64,000 nt of DNA from an uncultured Oscillospiraceae bacterium (GTDB lineage: Bacteria; Bacillota; Clostridia; Oscillospirales; Oscillospiraceae). A model generated the notes under the pieces. The model saw nothing but the letters and a program-made list of their open reading frames with translations. It was not told where the DNA came from and searched no databases. Positions 1 through 10,798 of this stretch are shown piece after piece. The position numbers and the translations under genes were made by a program. The DNA is taken from the NCBI GenBank assembly GCA_947581795.1, contig CANPVS010000005.1, forward strand, positions 24,674 to 88,673, written 5' to 3'. Position 1 is the stretch's first letter. Each line of letters opens with the position of its first letter.

Positions 1-57
1 CACCAGGCCCTTTATGTACTCGTTCAGGGCCGTAACGGTGAAGGCCTGCTCATTCAT
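1..57 (-). CDS. xseA: Exodeoxyribonuclease VII large subunit, N-terminal fragment (runs off window)
   Basis: Reverse strand reads MNEQAFTVTALNEYIKGLV, typical XseA N-terminus; overlaps nusB stop, usual nusB-xseA order. Confidence 0.75.
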   Translation of the reverse strand, partial: MNEQAFTVTALNEYIKGLV

Positions 58-535
58 CCCTGTTCTCCGGGGACGTGTCCCCTATCTCGCCGCGATAGAA
101 GCCGCCCAGCACGCCGTTGATGAACGCCACCACGTCGGCGTCCTCATAACCCTTGGCCAGCTCCACCGCCTCATCCATGGCGGCCGCCGGCGGCACGTCG
201 GGCATATAGAGGATCTCGAACATGGCCTGGCGCAGAATGGCGGCGGCGCTGCGGCTGATGCGCTCGGGGCGCCAGCCCTTGGCGTACTTGCCGATGAGCT
301 TGTCCAGCTCCCCGCGGTGCTCCGCCACGCCGCACACGCTCCGGCGGATGAAATCCATGTCCCGCCGGTCAGGTTTTTCGGCGTACAGCTCGTCCTCCCC
401 CGCCAGGGACGCGTAGTGCTCCGGCTCGAAGAAGGCCTCCACGGCCGCCTCCGGCTCCAGGCCGGCACCGGCCACAGAGAAGCCCAGCTGGATAGAGATC
501 TCTCTCGCAGCAGATCTTGTCATAACTGCCTCCAA
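50..535 (-). CDS. nusB: Transcription antitermination factor NusB
   Basis: MTRSAAREISIQLGFS...LRQAMFEILY...AMDEAVELAKGY...FINGVLGGFYR; NusB-like motifs and neighbourhood. Confidence 0.9.
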   Translation of the reverse strand: MEAVMTRSAAREISIQLGFSVAGAGLEPEAAVEAFFEPEHYASLAGEDELYAEKPDRRDMDFIRRSVCGVAEHRGELDKLIGKYAKGWRPERISRSAAAILRQAMFEILYMPDVPPAAAMDEAVELAKGYEDADVVAFINGVLGGFYRGEIGDTSPENRDE

Positions 536-584
536 ATACAGCGCGGAGCCCCGCGACGGGGCTCCGGATGAATCTCAGTTTCGA

Positions 585-944
585 TCACTTGTCGAAGGAA
601 ACGCCCGTGACGTGGACGTTCACCACCGTGTTCATGCCGGTGATGGACTCCACCTCGCTGCACACCACATCCTGTACGTGTACAGCCGTGTCGGTGATGC
701 TGCCGGGAGCGCGGACGACGATGAGGATATCGACGGTGATCTTATCGTCCAGGAAGCGTATCTTCAGACCCTTTCCCGGATTTTTCCGTCCAAAGAGGTC
801 CACGAGCTCCGGCGTGGTGGGGTTGCCGAAACCGGCCACACCCTCCGCCTCGGTCACGGCGGCCGCCGCCATCGCGGCGATCACGTCCTCCGAGATGTTG
901 ACAGAACCCTTCTCGTCCTGCTTGGTGATGTAGTTCTCTGCCAT
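585..944 (-). CDS. Asp23/Gls24 family envelope stress response protein
   Basis: GSVNISEDVIAAMAAAAVTEAEGVAGF motif. Confidence 0.9.
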   Translation of the reverse strand: MAENYITKQDEKGSVNISEDVIAAMAAAAVTEAEGVAGFGNPTTPELVDLFGRKNPGKGLKIRFLDDKITVDILIVVRAPGSITDTAVHVQDVVCSEVESITGMNTVVNVHVTGVSFDK

Positions 945-1017
945 CGCCCGAAACCTCCGTTCACATGGATAGAGGCATTATAACACAATCGTTACAAAAA
1001 GAAAAGGGCCAAATTTA

Positions 1018-1578
1018 TCACTCTGTGACCTCGATGATGTTGAGGGTCTGGGCGGTATAGTCCGTGTTGGAGACTACAGCCTCGGTGATCTGAGCCACCT
1101 GAGTGGCCGTGAGGCCCTCCACCGGCGCGGGCACCGCCACCGTCACGCCCTGATCGGAGGCCAGGACCACGCAGTCGGTGAAGTTCTTGGCCATGAGTTC
1201 GTTCTCCAGGAGGCTCTCCTGCAGGTTCCAGGCAGCCATGGTGTTGATCTGGCGCATGGACTCGTCGATGACCTCCTGGGAGGAGTCCTCGGCGGAGCAT
1301 GCCTGCTCCAGCAGCTTCAGCGCCTCGTCCCGGGAGGACTGACGGGTGAGCCGGGCCTCGTCGAAATAGGCGTTCACCGCCACCGCGCCGGTATCCGCCG
1401 CGGCCGAGGCGGCCTGGTACTCCTCCTGGGCCTGGGCCATGGCCTGGTCCTCCGCCGCCACCATGGCCGGGTCCGCCGTGCCCCAGCGGCTGTTGTACGA
1501 CCAGTTCAGATATACCGCCGCGCCCACGAATACCAGCACCGCGATGACGACGATATTGCGTTTCAGGTTCTTTTTCAA
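1018..1578 (-). CDS. spoIIIAH: Stage III sporulation protein AH-like
   Basis: N-terminal TM, MKKNLKRNIVVIAVLVFVGAAVYLNWSYN; last gene of spoIIIA cluster. Confidence 0.9.
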   Translation of the reverse strand: MKKNLKRNIVVIAVLVFVGAAVYLNWSYNSRWGTADPAMVAAEDQAMAQAQEEYQAASAAADTGAVAVNAYFDEARLTRQSSRDEALKLLEQACSAEDSSQEVIDESMRQINTMAAWNLQESLLENELMAKNFTDCVVLASDQGVTVAVPAPVEGLTATQVAQITEAVVSNTDYTAQTLNIIEVTE

Positions 1579-1928
1579 TGTCCTTCCCTCCAGCTATTGA
1601 TTGATTTGAATATGACGATCTCGTCCGCGCCCAGTCCGGTATAGCACCGGATGGCGTCGGTCACGGCCAGCCGGACGGAGGCGTTGTCCGCCCCCTGGCA
1701 CACCACGGCGGCGCCCCGATCGGAAAGCAGTACCTGTGTCCGCCCCACCCCTTCCATATTCGACAGCAGGGCCTCCAGCCTCGCCTCCTCCGTCGCCTCC
1801 GCGGGAGCATCCTCCCGGTCGCTGCCGCCTGTGGGCCAAAGGAGCAGCGCCAGACCCACCGCCGCTACCAGCAGCACATATCTGTATCGCCCCAGGGCAG
1901 CCGCAAGGGACTTTTTCTCCTCATCCAT
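1575..1928 (-). CDS. spoIIIAG: Stage III sporulation protein AG
   Basis: MDEEKKSLAAALGRYRYVLLVAAVGLALLL...LEALLSNMEGVGRTQVLLS; start trimmed relative to ORF track. Confidence 0.85.
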   Translation of the reverse strand: MDEEKKSLAAALGRYRYVLLVAAVGLALLLWPTGGSDREDAPAEATEEARLEALLSNMEGVGRTQVLLSDRGAAVVCQGADNASVRLAVTDAIRCYTGLGADEIVIFKSINSWREGH

Positions 1929-2391
1929 CGGTCTGCCACTCCTGCCGGTCCGCCGGGATGCCCAGCTCCCCCTCGATGGCCGCGGCCAGGGCTCTGTCAT
2001 AGCCGCCGCTGACCACTACCGTCCAGGGATACCAGACCGTGTCCTCGTTGTCCCACCGGGCGGTGACCGCGGCGTCCTTAACATAGGCGCCCAGGCTCGC
2101 CGCTTTGCTCAGAATATATGCCCGGCATCGGTCCTCTATGTATGTCCTATCCAGCATTTTCTCCTCCTCTTCGGCCTGGGACGTGATCTCCCGGGCCCGC
2201 TGCTCATATTTGGCGATACCCGCCGAGAGGCTCCCAAGGTCCAGCTTCACCACCGGCGCCGCCACCGCCAAGGCGCACATGAGCCCGCACACCAGCCGGG
2301 TTACCTGCTTCACCGCCCCCTTGGGCGTCAGGGCCATGGCCATGGCCGCCAGCACCGACGCGGCGGTCACCCCCGCGATCCACTGCCTCAC
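1921..2391 (-). CDS. spoIIIAF: Stage III sporulation protein AF (GTG start)
   Basis: VRQWIAGVTAASVLAAMAMALTPKGAVKQVTRLVCGLM; position in operon. Confidence 0.85.
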   Translation of the reverse strand: MRQWIAGVTAASVLAAMAMALTPKGAVKQVTRLVCGLMCALAVAAPVVKLDLGSLSAGIAKYEQRAREITSQAEEEEKMLDRTYIEDRCRAYILSKAASLGAYVKDAAVTARWDNEDTVWYPWTVVVSGGYDRALAAAIEGELGIPADRQEWQTDG

Positions 2392-3452
2392 GGTCCTATC
2401 ACCTCCGCCCCGATCACCACGGAGATGAAGAGCATGGTCCCCGCCGTGCCCACCAGTCCCACGGCCATGCCATAGGCCGTGCCGATGTGGCCCAGCAGGG
2501 CGGCAAGTCTTCCCTCCGCAAAGGGCTCCGCCACACAGGCCGCCGCCTTGTAGAGGACATAGTGCAGCCCAAGACTCAGCAGCGGCCCCGCGCACACCCC
2601 CGCCACGACCGCAAGGCCGAACACACCCACCGCGCCCCGGACCAGCGCCGCCCCCGCGAGATAGGTATCCGCCGCGTCCGCCAGGATGGAGCCCACCACC
2701 GGCAGGGCGGCGGATATGGCGCTCTTGACCACGCTGCCTGCCATCTTGTCGGCGGAGCCGGACACCACGCCCGTCACCGTCAGTGTCAGGGTGAACACGG
2801 TGGTCAGGGCCGCTAAAAGCGTGGAGCAGGACCAGCCGATGAGCTTCACCGGCCCGCCCAGCGCCCCGGAGGGCAGCGCCGCCTGGGCAGCGCTGGCCGC
2901 AGCGTAGGCGCAGATCATGGGCAGGACGAACTTGATGCCCACGGTCATGAGCACGTCCATGAACAGCGCCGAGGCGGCGTATTTGGCCGCTGCGGAAGCA
3001 GCCCTTCCTCCCGCGGCGGCGCCGGCGGCGATGGCCGGCAGCAGCGCCTTGGAGAAGTCGGAAAGCTCAAAGAGCGCCGCCTCCGCCTGTCCCAGAAACG
3101 AGCGCATATCTCCCGCGCACACGGCCATAACGGCCAGCGCCCCGCCCAGGAGCACGTATTCCGGCGTCTTTCCGTCGTCGGACAGGGCAGCCGCCACGGA
3201 GCAGAGAAGCGCCACCGCCAGCGCTACCGCCGCGCTGCGGGCGGCCGCCTTGAGCTGGCCGCCCAGGGCATCCACGACCCAGGCCCCTATCTTATGCCAC
3301 AGGCCGCCGCCAGCCGCGTCGTTCACTGTGGCGTCGCCTAAAATCTCCCGGGCCGAGGACGGCAGCGCCTCCTCCACCGTCCCCGCGTCCGCCGCAAAGG
3401 CGGGTATGGGCGCCAGGAGGAGAAATATGAGAATGACCGTCAAAGCTCTCAT
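2388..3452 (-). CDS. spoIIIAE: Stage III sporulation protein AE
   Basis: Signal peptide plus multi-TM protein, MRALTVILIFLLLAPIPAFAADAG; position in operon. Confidence 0.9.
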   Translation of the reverse strand: MRALTVILIFLLLAPIPAFAADAGTVEEALPSSAREILGDATVNDAAGGGLWHKIGAWVVDALGGQLKAAARSAAVALAVALLCSVAAALSDDGKTPEYVLLGGALAVMAVCAGDMRSFLGQAEAALFELSDFSKALLPAIAAGAAAGGRAASAAAKYAASALFMDVLMTVGIKFVLPMICAYAAASAAQAALPSGALGGPVKLIGWSCSTLLAALTTVFTLTLTVTGVVSGSADKMAGSVVKSAISAALPVVGSILADAADTYLAGAALVRGAVGVFGLAVVAGVCAGPLLSLGLHYVLYKAAACVAEPFAEGRLAALLGHIGTAYGMAVGLVGTAGTMLFISVVIGAEVIGP

Positions 3453-3835
3453 GTTAGTTCGTTTATCATCAGCAGCAGCGACCGTATGAGCGGCAGAGCC
3501 GCCCCCATGGCGCAGGCCGCGCCGCACAGCTCCACCGCCGAGGCGATGGCCCCCTGCCCCGCGTCCTTACAGAGGTCCGCCGCCAGGCGTGTCACCGCCC
3601 CTATCCCCACGCATTTCAATACCGGCCCCACCACGGCGGGGCTCAGCCCCGTCTGGTCCCGGGCCAGAACAACGATCTCCCGCAGCTCCGAGAAAAGCTC
3701 CACGGCGATGCCCGCCGCCGCGAGGCTCACCGCGATGCTGAGGCACAGCCCCAGCTCCGGGGCGTTCTTTTTCAGCAGCAGCGCCGTCACCGCCCCCGTG
3801 AGCCCCAGAGCGGCGGCCTTCATCAGCAGCGTCAT
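3449..3835 (-). CDS. spoIIIAD: Stage III sporulation protein AD
   Basis: MTLLMKAAALGLTGAVTALLLKKNAPELGLCLSIAVSLAAAG. Confidence 0.9.
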   Translation of the reverse strand: MTLLMKAAALGLTGAVTALLLKKNAPELGLCLSIAVSLAAAGIAVELFSELREIVVLARDQTGLSPAVVGPVLKCVGIGAVTRLAADLCKDAGQGAIASAVELCGAACAMGAALPLIRSLLLMINELT

Positions 3836-4035
3836 AGCTCAAAGAGGGTGCGGATGAGGTCAAAGAGCTCCGCGATGCGCTGGATCAGGATGAACAGCAC
3901 GACGATGAGCCCCGCGATGGTGGTCATCAACGCCTGCTCCTCCCGTCCCGACCGGGTCAGCAGCAGATTGAGCACCGCCACCAATAACCCCACCGCCGCT
4001 ATCTTGAAGATCAGATCTACATCCATATCCCTCAT
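3832..4035 (-). CDS. spoIIIAC: Stage III sporulation protein AC
   Basis: 67 aa two-TM protein, MDVDLIFKIAAVGLLVAVLNLLLTRSGREEQALMTTIAGLIVVL. Confidence 0.92.
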   Translation of the reverse strand: MRDMDVDLIFKIAAVGLLVAVLNLLLTRSGREEQALMTTIAGLIVVLFILIQRIAELFDLIRTLFEL

Positions 4036-4041
4036 CCTTCG

Positions 4042-4539
4042 TCATAGAAGCAGCACCGCTGCCGCCGCCGCGCCCGCGGCAGACAGGCCCACCCAGAGCC
4101 GCCCCTTCCGGCGCGCTTCCTCCCGGGCCTCGTCCCGGGCACGCTCCATGTCCCGGGCGCAGGCCGCCAGCGCCCGCAGCTGCTCCTCCGCGCCGTACCG
4201 GCCCAGCACCCCGCCCAGGGGCGCCAGGAGCTTCCGCTCCGGGGCGGGCAATATCTGCAGCGAAGACCGCCATATCCCTGCCATGTCCCGCTCCTGCCGC
4301 TTATGAAGACCATCGGCCACTTTGCCGCAGAAGGCGCCTGTGTCCCCGTCCGTCTGTTCCGAGAGCTTCTCGAAGAGCGCCGGCAGAGGCGTGCGGAATC
4401 GCTCCAGTTCAAATTCCATCATATCCAGCATCCGGCAAAGCTCTTCCCGCCGCTCCGCCCTGTCCCGCAGGCGCTCCTCCTGCAGGAGTCCCGCCAGCAG
4501 TCCCGCCGCCGTGAGCAGCGCCGCCCCCGCTAGGCGCAT
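4042..4539 (-). CDS. spoIIIAB: Stage III sporulation protein AB
   Basis: MRLAGAALLTAAGLLAGLLQEERLRDRAERREELCRMLDMMEFEL; start trimmed. Confidence 0.88.
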   Translation of the reverse strand: MRLAGAALLTAAGLLAGLLQEERLRDRAERREELCRMLDMMEFELERFRTPLPALFEKLSEQTDGDTGAFCGKVADGLHKRQERDMAGIWRSSLQILPAPERKLLAPLGGVLGRYGAEEQLRALAACARDMERARDEAREEARRKGRLWVGLSAAGAAAAAVLLL

Positions 4540-5408
4540 GGGACCCGCTCCACTGTGTAGGCCCGACGGCCGCCCCGCAGCTCCACCCAAACCCGCCGGC
4601 GGAACACGCCCGCCTCCAGAAGCTCCCGGCACAGCGCCCCGTCACGGGTCCCTCTGCCTCCGTGCATGGTAGCCAGCAGGATGACGCCGGAGCCCGCCGC
4701 CCGCAGCAGCGCCTGGACCTCCCCCGGTTCCGCCGCCTCGTCCATGGCCAGCACCTGGGGATTCATGGCCCGCAGGAGCAGCGCCGCGGCCTGCCCCTTG
4801 GGCGCTCCGGTCAGCACGTCCGTACCCGGCCCCAGGTCGAAGGCGTTCTCTCCGTTCCAGGCCCCCGCGATCTCCCCCCGCTCGTCGGCCACCGCCACCC
4901 GATAGCCGTCCCAGGACAGCCGGCGGATGAGCTCCCTGAGAAGCGTCGTCTTGCCCCCGCCCGGCGGCGAGGATATGAGCGTAGAGCGGACGCCCCCGGC
5001 GGTAAGCGCCTCCCATATGCCGTCGGCACAGCCGGGCACGGCCCGGGGCACCCGTATGGCGAGGGAGGATACCTCCCGCAGGCCTGTCATGCCCGTCCCG
5101 TCCGTCACCGCCGTGCCGCAAAGGCCCACCCGCACACCGCCGGGTGCGGAGAGAAAGCCCCGCCGGATCTGCTCTCCCGCCGCGTGAAGGCTGGAGCCGG
5201 TGGCGGCCTCCAGCACGGCGCGCAGGTCGCTCTCCCCCACTTTCCCGGTGCCCAGGCCATACTCCCGCCCCCCCAGGAGCGCTGTCATCTCCCGGCCCCG
5301 GCGGAGCCGGAACTCCTCGCACCGGTCCCTGTCCTCCTGGGAAAGAGCCAGCGCCGCCCGGGCCAGTCCCGCCGGCAGCAGCGCCGCCGCCGCTGTGAAT
5401 CCATCCAT
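4530..5408 (-). CDS. spoIIIAA: Stage III sporulation protein AA (ATPase)
   Basis: Walker A SPPGGGKTTLLRELIRRLS; first gene of spoIIIA operon. Confidence 0.92.
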   Translation of the reverse strand: MDGFTAAAALLPAGLARAALALSQEDRDRCEEFRLRRGREMTALLGGREYGLGTGKVGESDLRAVLEAATGSSLHAAGEQIRRGFLSAPGGVRVGLCGTAVTDGTGMTGLREVSSLAIRVPRAVPGCADGIWEALTAGGVRSTLISSPPGGGKTTLLRELIRRLSWDGYRVAVADERGEIAGAWNGENAFDLGPGTDVLTGAPKGQAAALLLRAMNPQVLAMDEAAEPGEVQALLRAAGSGVILLATMHGGRGTRDGALCRELLEAGVFRRRVWVELRGGRRAYTVERVPCA

Positions 5409-5430
5409 GCTCCCCGCCTCCTCAGGACAA

Positions 5431-5457
5431 GTCTATTAGCCTGTCCCGGCCGATATG
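5431..5457 (-). promoter_or_regulatory. Possible SigE-type promoter upstream of spoIIIAA
   Basis: Reverse strand ATATCGG-N-GGACAGGCTAATAGAC immediately upstream of spoIIIAA; motif reading only. Confidence 0.35.
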
Positions 5458-5493
5458 CCTTTTCAGTTTTTACACTCTGTTCACATCAACATG

Positions 5494-5522
5494 TTGACAT
5501 TGGATGCCAGGTCTGATAACAT
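5494..5522 (+). promoter_or_regulatory. SigA-type promoter for the ABC exporter pair
   Basis: TTGACA - 17 bp - TAACAT directly upstream of start at 5573. Confidence 0.65.
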
Positions 5523-5572
5523 ATTTTAGCTTATTTAGTATATGTATCTATGGAAAGGAGCCCTTTGACCGG

Positions 5573-7318
5573 ATGCGACAGATCCTGACAGGATATTGGG
5601 GAAAGTACAAAAACTCGCTGATCCTGACGCCCATATTCGTGCTTCTGGAGACAGTGGTGACCCTGGCGCTGCCCACGCTCATGTCCAACATCGTGGACGT
5701 CGGCGTGGCGAATGGAGACAAGAGCTACATCATCGTCTGCGGCCTTTTGATGACGGCTCTGGCCCTGGTGAGCGTCACGGCGGGTTTTATCAGCACATGG
5801 AACGCCTCCCGGGCCGCCAATGGCTTTGGCTCCAATCTGCGCCAGGCCATGTACCGGCATATCCAGGAGTTCTCCTTCGCGGACATCGACAAGTTCTCCA
5901 CGGCCAGCCTCATCACCCGCACCACCAGCGACGTGCGCCAGCTCCAGACAGCCGTGCAGATGATGCTGCGCACCTTCATCCAGGCGCCCTTCCAGCTGCT
6001 GGTGGCCATGACCATCGTCATCACCTACTCCTGGCGTCTGGCCCTCATCTACATGGTGGCGGTGCCCGTGCTGTTCGTCGGCGTCATCACGGTGATGACC
6101 TTTGTGGATAAGCTCTTTATCCTGGTGCAGCAGAAGCTGGACGCCATGAACGCGGACATCCAGGAGAACCTGATCGCCATCCGGGTGGTGAAGGCCTTCG
6201 TCCGCCAGCGGTACGAAAAGGAGAAGTTCAAAAAAGCCAACGACGAGCTCACCCGCTCCAACCTGCGGGCCGTGGGTGTCATCATCGCCATGAGCCCCCT
6301 GGCCACCATCGTGCTGAACGCGATGACCCTGTGCATCTACTGGTTCGGCGGCCGCATGGTGGCCAACGGCACCATCGCCTCCGGCCAGCTTCTCGCGGTC
6401 ATCAGCTACCTCAATCAGATCATGATGAGCGTGATGATGTTCTCCATGGTCCTCATGCAGTACACCCGCTCCCGGGCCTGCGGCAAGCGGGTGGCGGAGG
6501 TTCTGAACGCCCAGCCGGATATCCAGGATAAGCCGGAGGCCAAGCCCCACCCCATCGCCCAGGACCACGGCTCCGTAGAATTTCAGAACGTGTCCTTCCG
6601 CTACTCCCACGCCGGCACCGGCGAGGACGTGCTGAAGAACATCACCTTCTCCGCCCAGCCCGGCCAGACCGTGGCCATCGTGGGCGGCACCGGCTCCGGC
6701 AAATCCAGCCTCGTGAATCTCATCCCCCGGTTCTACGACGTGACCGAGGGGGCAGTGCTGGTGGACGGTACGGACGTGCGGGACTACCGGATAGAGGATC
6801 TGCGGGACGGCATCGGCATGGTGCTGCAAAACAACGTCCTCTTCTCCGGCACCATCCGGGAGAACATCGCCTGGGGCGACGAGAACGCCACAGACGAGCA
6901 GATCATCACCGCCCTCAAAAACGCCCAGGCCTGGGACTTCGTCTCCCAGATGCCCGAGGGGCTGGACACCATGATCCTCCAGGGCGGCACCAATGTCTCC
7001 GGCGGCCAGAAGCAGCGGCTGTGTATCGCCCGGGCCATGCTGAAAAAGCCGGCCATCCTCATCCTGGATGACTCCACCAGCGCGGTGGACTCCGACACGG
7101 AGGGCCGCATCCGGGAAAGCTTTGACCGGGAGCTCAAAAACACCACTGTGTTCATCATCGCCCAGCGCATCTCCTCCGTGGTTGGCGCGGACAAGATCGT
7201 TGTCCTGGACGAGGGCCGGGTGGAGAGCGTGGGCACCCATGACGAGCTCATGGGCTCCAGCCCCATCTATCGGGATATCTACACTTCACAGGTAGAGGAG
7301 GCGCTTTCCAATGGCTAA
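5573..7318 (+). CDS. ABC exporter half-transporter (TMD-NBD), degenerate-site subunit
   Basis: [30 protein letters not shown] (Asp in place of catalytic Glu). Confidence 0.93.
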   Translation: MRQILTGYWGKYKNSLILTPIFVLLETVVTLALPTLMSNIVDVGVANGDKSYIIVCGLLMTALALVSVTAGFISTWNASRAANGFGSNLRQAMYRHIQEFSFADIDKFSTASLITRTTSDVRQLQTAVQMMLRTFIQAPFQLLVAMTIVITYSWRLALIYMVAVPVLFVGVITVMTFVDKLFILVQQKLDAMNADIQENLIAIRVVKAFVRQRYEKEKFKKANDELTRSNLRAVGVIIAMSPLATIVLNAMTLCIYWFGGRMVANGTIASGQLLAVISYLNQIMMSVMMFSMVLMQYTRSRACGKRVAEVLNAQPDIQDKPEAKPHPIAQDHGSVEFQNVSFRYSHAGTGEDVLKNITFSAQPGQTVAIVGGTGSGKSSLVNLIPRFYDVTEGAVLVDGTDVRDYRIEDLRDGIGMVLQNNVLFSGTIRENIAWGDENATDEQIITALKNAQAWDFVSQMPEGLDTMILQGGTNVSGGQKQRLCIARAMLKKPAILILDDSTSAVDSDTEGRIRESFDRELKNTTVFIIAQRISSVVGADKIVVLDEGRVESVGTHDELMGSSPIYRDIYTSQVEEALSNG

Positions 7319-9296
7319 GAAGCAAAGCATTTGGTCCCAGCTGAAAGCGCGCCTGGCCGTGGACAGCGTGGATGTGAACGACGAGAAGATCTATAAGAAC
7401 CTCCACGGCGGCCCCGGCGGCGGCCGGGATTTCCGCAAGCCAAAAGACGCCAAGGGCACCCTTATGCGGGTGCTGGGCTACGCCGGGAAGAACAAGGCCC
7501 TGTTCGTCCTGGTGCTGGTGATGATGCTCATCTCCACCGGCTGCTCTCTCGCGGCCAGCTATTATCTGCGTCCCCTCATCGACGACTACATCGTGCCCCT
7601 CATCACCAGCCCGGAGAAGGACTTTTCCGCCCTGGCGCGGCAGCTTGGCATCCTTGCCAGCATATACCTTGCCAGCGCCGTGGCCACCTACTTCACCTCC
7701 CGCACCTGCATGACCCTGGCCCAGTGGGCCACCAACGCCCTGCGCCGGGACCTGTTCGCCGCGCTGCAGGAGCTTCCCATCACCTTCTTTGACGAGCACA
7801 CCCACGGCGAGCTCATGAGCCGGTTCACCAACGACGCGGACAACGTGCAGATGTGTCTGGAACAGGGCATCGTCCAGTTCCTCTCCGGCATCATCACCTT
7901 CGTGGGCACCGTGGCGCTGATGATCAGCCTGAGCTGGAAGCTGTTCCTCATCACCCTTCTCACCATTGGCCTCTCCTTCCTGCTGGTGAAGGGCGTGGGC
8001 CGGTACTCCCGCATCCTCTTCAAAAAGCAGCAGTCCTCCCTGGGCGCGCTGAACGGCTATATCGAGGAGATGCTGGACGGGCTCAAGGTGGTCAAGGCCT
8101 TCAACTACGAGGACCGGGCCAAGAAGGGCTTCGAGGACCTGAACGACGAGTACCGGGAAAACGCCATCTTCGCCAACTTCCTGGGCTCCATCATCTTCCC
8201 CACCATGAACGCCGTCATGAACGTGTGCTACGCGGTCACCGCCGTACTGGGCGGGTTTATGACCCTGGCAGGTTCCTTCACCATCGGCTCTCTGGGCGTG
8301 TACTTGAACTACATCCGCCAGGTGACCATGCCCATCAACATGATGTCGAACCAGGCCATCAACCTGTTCTCCGCCATCGCCGGCGCGGAGCGCATCTTCG
8401 CGGTCATTGACCACGAGCCGGAGCCGGACGAGGGCAACGTGACACTGGTCACCGTGGACCGGGCCGCGGACGGCACCCTCACCGAGACGGGCCACGGTGA
8501 GCGCACCGGCTTCTGGGCCTGGAAGATCCCCCAGGCCGGCGGCTCCTACGAGTTCCGGGAAGTAAAGGGCGGCGTCCGGCTGGAGAATGTGAACTTCTCC
8601 TATGTACCGGGAAAGCCGGTCCTCAAAGACTTCACCGTCTGGGCGGACCCGGGCCAGAAGATTGCCTTTGTGGGCTCCACCGGCGCGGGCAAGACCACCG
8701 TCACCAACCTCATCAACCGCTTTTACGAGATCGACGGCGGCCGCATCCTCTTTGACGGCATCGACGTGAAGGACATCAAGAAGGCGGGCCTGCGGCGGAG
8801 CCTGGGCATCGTCCTGCAGGACACCAACCTCTTCACCGGCACGGTCATGGACAACATCCGCTACGGCAAGCTGGACGCCACGGATGAGGAGTGCGTCGCC
8901 GCGGCGAAGGCCGCCAACGCCCACGGGTTCATCTCCCGCCTGCCGGACGGGTATCAGACCATGATCACCGGCAACGGCCAGAACCTGTCCCAGGGCCAGC
9001 GGCAGCTTCTCGCCATCGCCCGCACCGCCGTGGCCCGGCACCCGGTGATGATCCTGGACGAGGCCACCAGCTCCATCGATACCCGCACGGAAAAGCTCAT
9101 CGACAAGGGCATGGACGCCCTCATGGAGGGCCGGACCGTGTTCGTTATCGCCCACCGCCTCTCCACTGTCCGCAACGCCAAGGCCATCGTGGTCATCGAG
9201 CACGGCCAGATCGTGGAGCGGGGCAGCCACGAGGACCTTCTGGAACAGAAAGGCCGGTACTACATGCTTTACACCGGCCAGAGCGAGTTGGACTGA
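7311..9296 (+). CDS. ABC exporter half-transporter (TMD-NBD), consensus-site subunit
   Basis: [30 protein letters not shown]; overlaps upstream partner. Confidence 0.93.
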   Translation: MAKKQSIWSQLKARLAVDSVDVNDEKIYKNLHGGPGGGRDFRKPKDAKGTLMRVLGYAGKNKALFVLVLVMMLISTGCSLAASYYLRPLIDDYIVPLITSPEKDFSALARQLGILASIYLASAVATYFTSRTCMTLAQWATNALRRDLFAALQELPITFFDEHTHGELMSRFTNDADNVQMCLEQGIVQFLSGIITFVGTVALMISLSWKLFLITLLTIGLSFLLVKGVGRYSRILFKKQQSSLGALNGYIEEMLDGLKVVKAFNYEDRAKKGFEDLNDEYRENAIFANFLGSIIFPTMNAVMNVCYAVTAVLGGFMTLAGSFTIGSLGVYLNYIRQVTMPINMMSNQAINLFSAIAGAERIFAVIDHEPEPDEGNVTLVTVDRAADGTLTETGHGERTGFWAWKIPQAGGSYEFREVKGGVRLENVNFSYVPGKPVLKDFTVWADPGQKIAFVGSTGAGKTTVTNLINRFYEIDGGRILFDGIDVKDIKKAGLRRSLGIVLQDTNLFTGTVMDNIRYGKLDATDEECVAAAKAANAHGFISRLPDGYQTMITGNGQNLSQGQRQLLAIARTAVARHPVMILDEATSSIDTRTEKLIDKGMDALMEGRTVFVIAHRLSTVRNAKAIVVIEHGQIVERGSHEDLLEQKGRYYMLYTGQSELD

Positions 9297-9297
9297 T

Positions 9298-9903
9298 ATG
9301 GACTGGATACTGGAAAACGGTATGAATGAGCCTGTCGCAGGCACCCCCGACACCTGGGAAAAGCTCAAAGGCGACTGCGCCGGGTGCATGAACTGCGAGC
9401 TGGGCAGGACACGGACCAACCTGGTCTTCGGCGTGGGCAATGAACACGCCGACGTGATGTTCATCGGCGAGGGCCCCGGCGAACAGGAGGATCTGCAGGG
9501 CGAGCCCTTCGTGGGCCCGGCGGGCAAGCTGCTGGACGTGATGATGGAGATCATCGGCCTGGATCGCTCCCAGGTCTACATCGCCAACATCGTCAAATGC
9601 CGGCCGCCCCGGAACCGGGACCCGCTCCCAGACGAGCAATCTGCCTGCATCGGCTGGCTCCACCGGCAGATCGCCCTGGTGGACCCCAAGATCTTCGTCT
9701 TTCTGGGCCGCATCGCCGCCATGGCGTTCATCAAGCCCGATTTCCGCATCACCAAAGAGCACGGCCAGTGGTTCGACGTGGACGGCCGGAAGTCTATGGC
9801 CATCTACCACCCCTCCGCCCTGCTCCGGGACCCCTCCAAACGGCCGGAGACCTTCGTGGACCTGAAAACGCTGCAGCGGGAGATCAAGGACCTTCATGCT
9901 TGA
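9298..9903 (+). CDS. Uracil-DNA glycosylase (family 4-like)
   Basis: [24 protein letters not shown] and Cys residues at start ([10 protein letters not shown]). Confidence 0.9.
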   Translation: MDWILENGMNEPVAGTPDTWEKLKGDCAGCMNCELGRTRTNLVFGVGNEHADVMFIGEGPGEQEDLQGEPFVGPAGKLLDVMMEIIGLDRSQVYIANIVKCRPPRNRDPLPDEQSACIGWLHRQIALVDPKIFVFLGRIAAMAFIKPDFRITKEHGQWFDVDGRKSMAIYHPSALLRDPSKRPETFVDLKTLQREIKDLHA

Positions 9904-10798
9904 ACTGCACCCTGTGACCCTGGCCGACAAGGCCTGGGTGGACCCCATCGTGCTGGCGGAAGCCTCCCCCAGCGCGGACTACAACTTCGGCAACATCTTC
10001 CTCTGGGACGAGACCTACCGTCAACAGGTAGGCCGCCTGGGAGATCGCATGGTAACGCTGCTCACCTACGGGGACGCCCCCTTTTTCGCCTGGCCCATCG
10101 GCGCCGGTGACGTGGCCCCCGCGCTGGACGAGATGGCCGCCTACGCCGCGGCACACGGCTTTCCTCTGGTGCTCCGGGGCGTGACGGAGGACCACCTGCC
10201 CCTAGTGGAGCGGATTTACGGCACCCGTGCCCAGGTGACGGAGGAGCGGGACCTGTGGGACTACCTCTATGAGGCGGAGAAGCTGGACACGCTGGCGGGC
10301 AAGCATCTGCATTCCAAGCGCAACCACATCCACCGCTTCGAGGAGGAGAACGACTGGCGCTTTGCCCCGCTGACCGACGAGGACATCCCCGCCTGCCGGG
10401 CGCTGCTGGACAAGTGGCTGGCCTCCTGCGGAGAGGATGAGTCCGACGGTGTGGAGGACGAGCACCGGGCCATCTGCCGGGCCTTCGAGTACAGGCCCCC
10501 CCTTGGCCTGGACGGCGGTGTCCTCTGGGCGGGGAACGTCCTCGCGGCCTTCTCCATCGGGGAGCTGGCCGCGCCGGACACCTTCGACGTTCACTTTGAG
10601 AAAGCGGACACAGATATCGACGGCGCCTATCCCATGATCAACCGGGAGTTCGTCCGCTATATACGCTCTGTCCATCCCCAAGTCCGCTGGATCAACCGGG
10701 AGGACGACACGGGCCGGCCCAGCCTGCGCCAGTCCAAGCTCAGCTATCACCCCGACAAAATGGTGAAAAAATATAAGGTGGAGTTAAAAGATGTCTGA
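9896..10798 (+). CDS. Phosphatidylglycerol lysyltransferase C-domain (DUF2156)-like protein
   Basis: KHLHSKRNHIHRFEE...PMINREFVRYI...WINREDDTGRPSLRQSKLSYHPDKMVKKY. Confidence 0.8.
   Translation: MLELHPVTLADKAWVDPIVLAEASPSADYNFGNIFLWDETYRQQVGRLGDRMVTLLTYGDAPFFAWPIGAGDVAPALDEMAAYAAAHGFPLVLRGVTEDHLPLVERIYGTRAQVTEERDLWDYLYEAEKLDTLAGKHLHSKRNHIHRFEEENDWRFAPLTDEDIPACRALLDKWLASCGEDESDGVEDEHRAICRAFEYRPPLGLDGGVLWAGNVLAAFSIGELAAPDTFDVHFEKADTDIDGAYPMINREFVRYIRSVHPQVRWINREDDTGRPSLRQSKLSYHPDKMVKKYKVELKDV

Noticed and set aside
7248-9554. 768-aa minus-strand ORF
   Set aside because: Antisense to the ABC exporter subunit with canonical motifs; shadow ORF.
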